Of a stretch of 64,000 nt of DNA, positions 57,965-64,000 are shown one piece after another (the stretch's first letter is position 1; each line of letters begins with the position of its first letter). Made by a program: the position numbers and the translations under genes. The stretch covers positions 102,777-166,776 of the forward strand of contig JAUNUP010000008.1 in the NCBI GenBank assembly GCA_030538115.1, in the 5' to 3' direction. The notes under the pieces are model-generated. The model saw only the letters and a list, made by a program, of their open reading frames with translations, searched no databases and had not been told where the DNA came from. Source of the stretch: Dermatophilus congolensis (GTDB taxonomy: Bacteria > Actinomycetota > Actinomycetes > Actinomycetales > Dermatophilaceae).

Positions 57965-59716
57965 ATGGATCAGGCCAGGTACAAAGTCGTGCGCGGTGAG
58001 AACGGCGACGTTCTCGAAATCCGTCTTCGTGGAACCCAGTTGCTGCGTTCGTCTCACGTCAACAAGGGCACCGCGTTCACGAAGGAGGAGCGCCGCGTTC
58101 TCGGACTCACCGGTCTGTTGCCCGCGCGGGTGATTCCGATCGAGGGGCAGCTCAAGCGCTCGTACGAGCAATACAGGCGTCAGCCCGACAATCTGCAGAA
58201 GAACGTGTACCTGTCGGCGATGCGCGAGCGCAACGAGGTGCTCTTCTACCGGTTGCTCTCCGAGCACCTGGAGGAGATGCTTCCGATCGTCTATACGCCG
58301 ACCATCGGTGAGGCGATCGAGCGCTACAGCCACACGTACAACCGCCCCCGCGGTGCGTTTCTCGACATCGACCACCCCGAACTTATCGAGGAGTCGCTGC
58401 GCAACTACGGCCGCAACCCCGACGAGGTCGACGTCGTGTGCGTCACCGACTCCGAGGGCATCCTCGGCATCGGCGACCAGGGCGTCGGTGGTGTCGAGAT
58501 CACGGTCGGCAAGCTTGCTGTCTACACGGCAGCGGCCGGCATTCACCCGCGCCGCACCATGCCCGTGGTGCTCGACGTCGGTACCGACAACGTCGGCCTG
58601 CTCAACGACGAGTTCTACCTCGGCGTGCGCCACTCGCGCGTGCGTGGTGAGAGGTACGAGGAGTTCGTCGATCAGTTCGTGCACTCGGTGACCAAACTCT
58701 TCCCACACGCCCTCATCCACTGGGAAGACTTCGGCGCCTCCAACGCGCACTGGATCCTCGAGAAGTACAAAGACAAGATCCTCACGTTCAACGACGACAT
58801 CCAGGGAACCGCGGCGGTCGTGCAGGCCGCTGTGCTCGCAGCGGTGCGCGCCAAAGACGAACCCATGCACCAGCAGCGCATCGTCATCCACGGTGCGGGC
58901 ACGGCGGGCGTCGGCATCGCCGCGCTGCTCCGCGACGAGATGGTGCGCGAGGGGCTGTCTGTCGAGGAGGCCGACAGGCGCTTCTGGTGTCTGGGCAGCC
59001 GCGGCCTCATCACCGAGCATCTCGGCGACAGGATGCGCGACTTCCAGCGCGAATTCAGCCGGCCCGCCTCCGAGGTCGCGGGCTGGAAGGTGAAGAACCC
59101 GCAGAAGATAGGTCTCATCGAGACGGTGCAGAATGTCAAGCCGACGATCCTCATCGGTACCTCGGCACAGCCGGGTGCGTTCACACGCGGCATCGTGCGG
59201 GAGATGGCCTCGCACGTGGAGCGGCCGATCATCATGCCGCTGTCGAACCCGACGGCCCGTTCGGAGGCCGTGCCCGCCGACATCCTCGAATGGACGGACG
59301 GCCGGGCGATGATCGCGACGGGCTCGCCGTTCGCCTCCGTCACGTACAAGGGCGAGGTGCGCGAGGCTGCGCAGGCCAACAACGCGCTCGTGTTCCCGGG
59401 ACTCGGTCTGGGTGTTGCTGTGTGCCGCGCGAGCCGCATCTCGAACGGGATGATCGCCGCGGCGTCGCACGCGGTCGCCTCGCTGGCCCGCCCCGACGGG
59501 CCTGGCAAGCGCCTGCTGCCCTCGATCAACGACCTCCGCACTGTTTCGGCGACGGTGGCGATGGCGGTGTGCAAGCAGGCGGCTGCGGAGGGGCTCGCCG
59601 AGGTTGTTCCCGAAGACCCGGTTCAGGCGGTCTTCGAAGCGATGTGGCAGCCCGAGTACACCCCCATCGACCTCGACAAGAGTGCCGCCTGGGAGCAGGT
59701 CAACGGCAACGGCTGA
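57965..59716 (+). CDS. NAD(P)-dependent malic enzyme
   Basis: This enzyme oxidatively decarboxylates malate to pyruvate. The 583-residue protein is the large malic-enzyme form, with LPIVYTPTIGEAIERYSH near residue 102 and TDSEGILGIGDQG near residue 162. It also has the metal-site HWEDFGASNAHWILEKYKD region, then FNDDIQGTAAVVQAA and the nucleotide-binding GAGTAGVGIAAL motif near residue 313. I cannot tell NAD from NADP preference. It could feed pyruvate to NifJ or to biosynthesis. A strong hairpin follows its stop. Confidence 0.94.
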   Translation: MDQARYKVVRGENGDVLEIRLRGTQLLRSSHVNKGTAFTKEERRVLGLTGLLPARVIPIEGQLKRSYEQYRRQPDNLQKNVYLSAMRERNEVLFYRLLSEHLEEMLPIVYTPTIGEAIERYSHTYNRPRGAFLDIDHPELIEESLRNYGRNPDEVDVVCVTDSEGILGIGDQGVGGVEITVGKLAVYTAAAGIHPRRTMPVVLDVGTDNVGLLNDEFYLGVRHSRVRGERYEEFVDQFVHSVTKLFPHALIHWEDFGASNAHWILEKYKDKILTFNDDIQGTAAVVQAAVLAAVRAKDEPMHQQRIVIHGAGTAGVGIAALLRDEMVREGLSVEEADRRFWCLGSRGLITEHLGDRMRDFQREFSRPASEVAGWKVKNPQKIGLIETVQNVKPTILIGTSAQPGAFTRGIVREMASHVERPIIMPLSNPTARSEAVPADILEWTDGRAMIATGSPFASVTYKGEVREAAQANNALVFPGLGLGVAVCRASRISNGMIAAASHAVASLARPDGPGKRLLPSINDLRTVSATVAMAVCKQAAAEGLAEVVPEDPVQAVFEAMWQPEYTPIDLDKSAAWEQVNGNG

Positions 59717-59732
59717 CCCTCGCGACACCTCT

Positions 59733-59773
59733 CGACGCCGCGTCCCGCCCCACGGGGGTGGGACGCGGCGTCG
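59733..59773 (+). terminator. Strong hairpin after the malic enzyme gene
   Basis: A perfect 14-bp stem (CGACGCCGCGTCCC / GGGACGCGGCGTCG) begins 17 nt after the stop, and the C-rich and G-rich loop halves can extend it further. No U-tract is visible, as is common in high-GC genomes. Confidence 0.75.
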
Positions 59774-59833
59774 CGCTGCGAGGGCAAGCTCACACTCCAC
59801 GCGAATCCGCGACGGGTCGGTGACCGTGACTGT

Positions 59834-59839
59834 TAGCCT
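59834..59839 (+). promoter_or_regulatory. Candidate -10 box of the abgT operon
   Basis: TAGCCT fits TANNNT and lies about 85 nt before the abgT ATG, after the malic enzyme terminator. A leader of about 78 nt would result. GAGGAC just before the ATG is the likely ribosome-binding site. Confidence 0.35.
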
Positions 59840-59923
59840 GACCGGCGCCGGAAGGCAGATCCCCAGTGAGAGCAGTGGATACCGCACGCCGTCTCCACCC
59901 CACCAGGTCATGAGGACGTCACC

Positions 59924-61453
59924 ATGAGCACCGCCACAGACACGCAGCGCACGAGGATTCTCGACAGATTCCTCAACGGAGTCGAGTGGGCGGGTAACAA
60001 GCTCCCGGACCCGATCGCATTGTTCGCCTCGATCTGTGTGCTCATCGTGCTCGCTTCGTCGGGGGCGGCCGCGGCGGGTTGGTCGGTGGTGCACCCGGCA
60101 ACGGGCGAGACGGTCAACGCCGTGAGCCTGCTCGACCCCGACAACCTGCGCCGCATCATCTCCGAGGGCACGAAGAACTTCGGTGCGTTTCCGGCGCTCG
60201 GTCTGGTTCTCGTCGTGATGCTCGGCATCGGGTTGGCCGAGAAGAGCGGCTGGTTCGAGGTGCTGATGCGTAACGCGATGGTCAAGGCGCCGAAGCGCAT
60301 GATCATCCCGGCGATCGGGTTCATCGGCGTCATGGGCAACGTCGCCGGTGACGCGGCCCCCATCGTTCTGCCTCCGATCGCGGCGCTGATCTTCGTGCAG
60401 TTGGGGTGGCACCCGCTGGCTGGCATCGCGCTGGCGTACGCCTCCGCACTGGGCGGGTTCGCGGCGAACCTGATCCTCGGCATGTCCGACGCGCTGGTCT
60501 TCGCGTTCACCGAACCCGCGGCGGCGCTCGTCGACCCGAACGTGCAGGTCAACACCGCGATGAACTACTACTTCATCGCCGCGTCGGTGCCCGTGCTGGT
60601 GCTGGCGGTGTGGCTGGTGACCTCGAAGGTGACGATCCCGCGATTGGGGGTCTTCTCGAACCCGGAATTCGTGCACGAGGACGTCGGCGAGATCACGCCC
60701 GAGCAGCGCTCGGCCCTGAAGTGGGCGAACTGGTCGGTGGTGGTGGTCACCCTGGCGATCGTGGCGATGTCGGTGCCGGCCAACGGCCTCATGCGTAACG
60801 GCGAGACCGGTTCGCTGCTCAACGACTCCCCGCTGATGAACGGCATCGCGATTCTGTTGGCCGTCTTCTTCTTCGTGCCCGGATTCATCTACGGCGTCAA
60901 GACCGGGAGCATCAAGAACACCCGTGACGCGGGCGTGATGATGACGGAGTCGATGGCGGGCATGGGCAACTTCATCGTCATCGTGTTCTTCGCCAGCCAG
61001 ATGCTCGCGTACTTCAGTTGGTCGAACCTCGGCACGATCATCGCCGTCGAAGGTGCGACCGCGCTCAAGGGCCAGAACGGTGTGGTGCTGATCGTCGGCA
61101 TCCTCGTACTCAGCAGCCTGGTCAACCTGCTCATCGGCAGCGCGTCGGCGAAGTGGGCGATCCTCGCGCCGATCTTCGTGCCGATGATGATGCTGCTCGA
61201 CTTCCACCCGGCCTTCACGCAGATGGTCTACCGGGTGGGCGACTCGATCACGAACCCGATCACCCCGATGCTCCCGTACTTCCCGCTCGTGCTCGCGCTG
61301 GCCCAGAAGTACGACAAGAAGATGGGCATGGGCACGCTGATCTCGGCGATGCTGCCGTACACGATCGTCATCGGAGTCTTCTGGACCCTGTTCCTCATCG
61401 TGTGGTTCCTGCTCGGCTGGCCTGTCGGCCCGGGCGGTCCGATCTACCTGTGA
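59924..61453 (+). CDS. abgT: AbgT-family transporter
   Basis: AbgT-family proteins transport p-aminobenzoyl-glutamate (a folate breakdown product), and some act as sulfonamide/antimetabolite efflux pumps. The 509-residue protein has about 12 hydrophobic segments and family features such as AGNKLPDPIALFASICVLIV at the start, GNVAGDAAPIVLPPIAALIF near residue 138 and KWAILAPIFVPMMMLL near residue 410. It stands 24 nt upstream of an M20 hydrolase, as abgT does with abgA/abgB in E. coli, so import and cleavage of an aminoacyl conjugate is the most likely use. Confidence 0.9.
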   Translation: MSTATDTQRTRILDRFLNGVEWAGNKLPDPIALFASICVLIVLASSGAAAAGWSVVHPATGETVNAVSLLDPDNLRRIISEGTKNFGAFPALGLVLVVMLGIGLAEKSGWFEVLMRNAMVKAPKRMIIPAIGFIGVMGNVAGDAAPIVLPPIAALIFVQLGWHPLAGIALAYASALGGFAANLILGMSDALVFAFTEPAAALVDPNVQVNTAMNYYFIAASVPVLVLAVWLVTSKVTIPRLGVFSNPEFVHEDVGEITPEQRSALKWANWSVVVVTLAIVAMSVPANGLMRNGETGSLLNDSPLMNGIAILLAVFFFVPGFIYGVKTGSIKNTRDAGVMMTESMAGMGNFIVIVFFASQMLAYFSWSNLGTIIAVEGATALKGQNGVVLIVGILVLSSLVNLLIGSASAKWAILAPIFVPMMMLLDFHPAFTQMVYRVGDSITNPITPMLPYFPLVLALAQKYDKKMGMGTLISAMLPYTIVIGVFWTLFLIVWFLLGWPVGPGGPIYL

Positions 61454-61477
61454 CCTGCGACTACGAAGGTGAGTGAC

Positions 61478-62695
61478 ATGACCACGGCCCCCTCCGACCC
61501 CTCCGTCATCGACGGCGGCCTGACCTGCTACGTCGACGAACTCGTCGCGTGGCGCCGCCACCTGCACCAGTACCCGGAGCTGTCGTTCGCCGAGCACGAG
61601 ACCGTCGCGTACATCGAGGCGCAGTTGCGTAGGCGGCTGGCGCACGCGACCTTCCGCAACCTCACCCCGACGAGCCTCGTCGTCACGCTCGACACCGGCC
61701 GGCCGGGCCCGAAGCTGGGGCTCCGCGCCGACATCGACGCCTTGCCGGTGCAGGAGGACCAGCCGAACCTCGACTTCGCCTCCACAGTGCCGGGGCGGAT
61801 GCACGCGTGCGGCCACGATGCGCACACGGCGACGGTCATGGCCGCGATCGCCTGGGCCGACGACCACCTCGACTCACTCACGGGCGAGATCCACGCGATC
61901 TTCCAGCACGCGGAGGAACTCCCGCCCGGAGGCGCGAAAGAGATGGTCGAAACCGGATACTTCACCGGCTTCGATTTCATCTACGGCTTCCACTACTTCT
62001 CGACCCTGCCCACGGGCACCGTCGACATCAAGGACGGCCCGGCCTCGTCCAACTCCGACCTGTTCACGATCACGCTCACGGGCCTCGGCGGGCACGCCTC
62101 GATGCCGGCCGCGACCATCGACCCCGTCGTCGCTGCCGCTGCGCTGGTGACGCAGCTGCAGACGATCGTGTCCAGGAGGGTGGATGCCGGGGTCCCTGTG
62201 GTCGTGTCGACGACGTACCTTGCGGCGGGAACGGATGAAGCGCTCAACGTGATCCCTGGCGTCGCAAAGGTCGGCGGGTCGGTGCGCACGCAATCCGAGG
62301 AGTCCCGTGAGCTGGTGCAACGCTCGATGCGAGAGTTCCTTGCCGGTCTGGAGGCGTCGAACCCAGGCATGAAGGCCGAACTCGACTATCTCGTCGGGTA
62401 CGACGGGGTCTGGAACGACCCGGTACGCACGCAGCGGGTGCGCGAACTCGCGCAAGCCAGGTGGGGCGAGCGCGTCGTGGCCGAACCAGCGATGCTCGGC
62501 GGCGAGGACTTCTCGGCGTTCTCACGAGTGGCTCCGGCGACGTACGTCTTCGTCGGATCGGGGAGCGAGGGCAAGCCGTACACGACCGCCTCCCACCACA
62601 GTTCCGGCTTCGGCCTCGACGAAGACTCCTTCCCGATCGGCCTGGCCCTGGCCGTGGACGTGATCATCAACGGCCCTGCGATCACCCGACCCTGA
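61478..62695 (+). CDS. M20-family amidohydrolase (AbgB/HipO-like)
   Basis: This is a 405-residue zinc-dependent aminoacylase/amidohydrolase. The metal motifs are visible: LRADIDALPVQED near residue 85, HACGHDAH at residues 109-116, and HAEELPPGG from His144 with Glu146 and Glu147. The central dimerisation domain follows (FTITLTGLGGHASMP). By context it may cleave p-aminobenzoyl-glutamate or another N-acyl amino acid delivered by the AbgT protein. I use the ATG at 61478, with AAGGTGAG directly upstream, over the GTG three codons earlier. A composite repeat starts 13 bp after its stop. Confidence 0.88.
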   Translation: MTTAPSDPSVIDGGLTCYVDELVAWRRHLHQYPELSFAEHETVAYIEAQLRRRLAHATFRNLTPTSLVVTLDTGRPGPKLGLRADIDALPVQEDQPNLDFASTVPGRMHACGHDAHTATVMAAIAWADDHLDSLTGEIHAIFQHAEELPPGGAKEMVETGYFTGFDFIYGFHYFSTLPTGTVDIKDGPASSNSDLFTITLTGLGGHASMPAATIDPVVAAAALVTQLQTIVSRRVDAGVPVVVSTTYLAAGTDEALNVIPGVAKVGGSVRTQSEESRELVQRSMREFLAGLEASNPGMKAELDYLVGYDGVWNDPVRTQRVRELAQARWGERVVAEPAMLGGEDFSAFSRVAPATYVFVGSGSEGKPYTTASHHSSGFGLDEDSFPIGLALAVDVIINGPAITRP

Positions 62696-62707
62696 CCCGC
62701 AGCCACC

Positions 62708-62833
62708 CGTGCCGTGGCACTGGTGCTGAAAGGTGGGGTGGCCGAGAACATGTGCCACGGCACCGCCCCCGATGGTGGTGCCGTGGCACATGCCCCAGCC
62801 CCCGGCACCTCCCAGCAGAAGTGCCACGGCACG
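62708..62833. repeat. 126-bp composite palindromic repeat, copy 2
   Basis: It has the same architecture as 31104-31229: two 55-bp units at 62709-62763 and 62778-62832, each bounded by GTGCCGTGGCAC and GTGCCACGGCAC, with a 14-bp spacer. The right half is nearly identical to copy 1, including CCCAGCAGAAGTGCC. The left interior differs more. It directly follows the M20 gene and could double as a terminator. Confidence 0.9.
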
Positions 62834-62898
62834 GGGTCGTGGCCGCTCGACGGGAGAGCGAACGGGCTTGTGGCGTCGAGGCGGTGGTGGCGAACTCC
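62834..62898. other. Spacer between repeat units
   Basis: Nothing gene-like is visible here. The stretch separates the composite repeat from a single 55-bp unit. Confidence 0.4.
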
Positions 62899-62899
62899 C

Positions 62900-62954
62900 G
62901 TGCCGTGGCACTGGTGCTGGAAGGTGCGGTGGCAGGGAACGTGTGCCACGGCAC
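62900..62954. repeat. Solitary 55-bp repeat unit
   Basis: It is one unit with the same ends (GTGCCGTGGCAC at 62900-62911, GTGCCACGGCAC at 62943-62954) and the same 55-bp length. Its interior (TGGTGCTGGAAGGTG) resembles the left unit of the neighbouring composite copy. It shows that the units can occur singly. Confidence 0.88.
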
Positions 62955-62955
62955 C

Positions 62956-63068
62956 CCACGGGGGAGAGTGCGCACGTCGTGCACACCCGGGAAGTCTTTT
63001 GCTCACCTCCTGCGTTACCCTGCCGTGGCGGGAATCGCCGCACGTAGCGCACACCTGGAGGGTGAGCA
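62956..63068 (+). promoter_or_regulatory. Upstream region of the terminal MFS gene
   Basis: TACCCT at 63016-63021 fits a TANNNT -10 box, and GGAGG at 63056-63060 is the ribosome-binding site, 8 nt before the ATG. No clear -35 is visible. Confidence 0.4.
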
Positions 63069-64000
63069 ATGTCCTCGAACACTCCGGCGCCCACGGTGGG
63101 GCTGACGCGGTCGCAACGGCTTGACCGACTCCCGTTCACGCGGGCCCACGGGCGCCTGCTCGGCGGCTCCGGCATCGGCTGGGCACTCGACGCGATGGAC
63201 GTCGGGCTCATCTCCTTCGTCATGGCGGCGCTCGCCAAGGAATGGCAGCTCGACGCGACCACACTGTCGTTCATCGGCTCGATCGGGTTCGTCGGCATGG
63301 CCCTCGGAGCGACCCTTGGCGGCCTGCTGGCCGACCGCATCGGGCGTCGCCAGGTCTTCGCGCTGACTCTGCTCATCTACGGAATCGCCACGGGTGCCTC
63401 CGCGCTGGCGGGCAGCGTCGCGGTGCTGATCGCACTTCGGTTCGTGGTGGGGCTCGGTCTTGGAGCGGAGCTGCCGGTCGCCTCCACGCTGGTGAGTGAG
63501 TACTCGCCCAAGCACATCCGCGGTCGCATGGTGGTGGCGCTGGAGTCGTTCTGGGCCCTCGGCTGGATCCTCGCGGCCCTCATCGGCTACCTGTTCATCC
63601 CCAACAACGAAGACGGCTGGCGTTGGGCGCTCGCTGTCGGCATCGTCCCGACTCTGTACGCGGTGTACGTGCGCTACGGCATCCCGGAGTCAGTGCGGTT
63701 TCTCGAGTCGAAGGGCCGTCACGCCGAGGCGGAGGCCGCAGTGCGGGTCTTCGAGGCGTCGGCGGGCATCCCGGCGCCTGAGCAGGGTGAGCAGCCCGAC
63801 GCTGCTCGAGGCCCTGGGCCTGCAGCATCCGCGAAGGCCTCGGGGGAGGAGCACGGCATCTGGTCGCCAGGCCTGCGCCGGCGCACGGCCTCCCTGTGGG
63901 CGGTCTGGTTCATGGTCAACTTCTCGTACTACGGCGCGTTCATCTGGCTTCCGACCCTCATTGCGGCGCAGGGCTTCTCGCTGGTGAAGTCGTTCGAGTA
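63069..64000 (+). CDS. MFS transporter, sugar/aromatic-acid symporter type (3' partial)
   Basis: The frame runs open from the ATG at 63069 to the window end, giving 310 residues without a stop. The first helix region (GSGIGWALDAMDVGLISFVM) and the loop motif GGLLADRIGRRQVF near residue 81 are those of the sugar porter/aromatic acid:H+ symporter group. ESFWALGWILAALIGYLF and the GWRWALAVGIVPTLYAVYVRYGIPESVRFL segment fit the same group. A Pro/Ala/Glu-rich stretch (about residues 236-263) is the expected central cytoplasmic loop. The substrate cannot be told. The rest of the protein lies beyond the window. Confidence 0.88.
   Translation, partial: MSSNTPAPTVGLTRSQRLDRLPFTRAHGRLLGGSGIGWALDAMDVGLISFVMAALAKEWQLDATTLSFIGSIGFVGMALGATLGGLLADRIGRRQVFALTLLIYGIATGASALAGSVAVLIALRFVVGLGLGAELPVASTLVSEYSPKHIRGRMVVALESFWALGWILAALIGYLFIPNNEDGWRWALAVGIVPTLYAVYVRYGIPESVRFLESKGRHAEAEAAVRVFEASAGIPAPEQGEQPDAARGPGPAASAKASGEEHGIWSPGLRRRTASLWAVWFMVNFSYYGAFIWLPTLIAAQGFSLVKSFE

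Noticed and set aside
57929..61867. 1312-codon open frame on the minus strand opposite the malic enzyme, abgT and M20 genes
   Set aside because: It is antisense to three well-supported genes, and its Arg/His/Asp-rich composition is the mirror of G/C-biased codons. No domain is visible.

Overview
This is chromosomal DNA of a high-GC actinobacterium, most likely a member of the Micrococcales (a Dermacoccaceae-like organism is my guess; no rRNA or named species marker is present to prove it). The evidence is strong G/C third-position bias, GTG starts, TANNNT -10 boxes directly before start codons, a complete proton-pumping complex I with menaquinone genes, KorAB, and an actinobacterial conjugation-type gene set. 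The window opens inside menD and closes inside a major facilitator gene.

Layout: 1-3.8 kb holds menaquinone genes (menD, menF, menG). 4.06-20.8 kb is one continuous operon nuoA-nuoN with an overlapping polyprenyl diphosphate synthase gene, so complex I and the quinone side chain are made together. 21-30.5 kb holds a TetR regulator, korAB (2-oxoglutarate:ferredoxin oxidoreductase), an HtpX-type protease, an MFS exporter, an acyl-CoA synthetase, a YajQ-family protein and an HhH-GPD protein. tRNA-Tyr(GUA) at 30.5 kb marks the edge of a small degraded island (30.6-32.6 kb). The island has two fragments of a tyrosine recombinase carrying a 115-bp direct repeat, a 126-bp composite palindromic repeat, a lipoprotein gene, a truncated toxin gene and its RHH antitoxin.

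32.6-35.6 kb has a ScyD/ScyE-like secreted protein, an Eis-like acetyltransferase and a small unknown protein. 35.7-45.2 kb is a xylose/alpha-xyloside locus: xylA, xylB, a GH31 alpha-xylosidase and a binding-protein ABC importer without its own ATPase, all on the minus strand, with a divergent ROK-family regulator. 45.3-50.0 kb is nifJ (pyruvate:ferredoxin/flavodoxin oxidoreductase) with a coupled dihydroorotate-dehydrogenase-like gene. 50.26-57.9 kb is a compact seven-gene type IV secretion/conjugation-like module (small pilin-like protein, VirB3-like protein, VirB4-like ATPase, polytopic VirB6-like protein, single-pass protein, NlpC/P60 wall hydrolase, accessory protein) with no relaxase or VirD4 coupling protein in view. 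58-62.7 kb has a malic enzyme, an AbgT-family transporter and an M20 aminoacyl hydrolase. 62.7-63 kb carries another full 126-bp composite repeat and a lone 55-bp unit before the truncated MFS gene.

The most unusual items are the modular 55-bp repeat with 12-bp terminal inverted repeats, which occurs at two sites 31 kb apart with identical spacing, and the orphan secretion module between central-metabolism genes.
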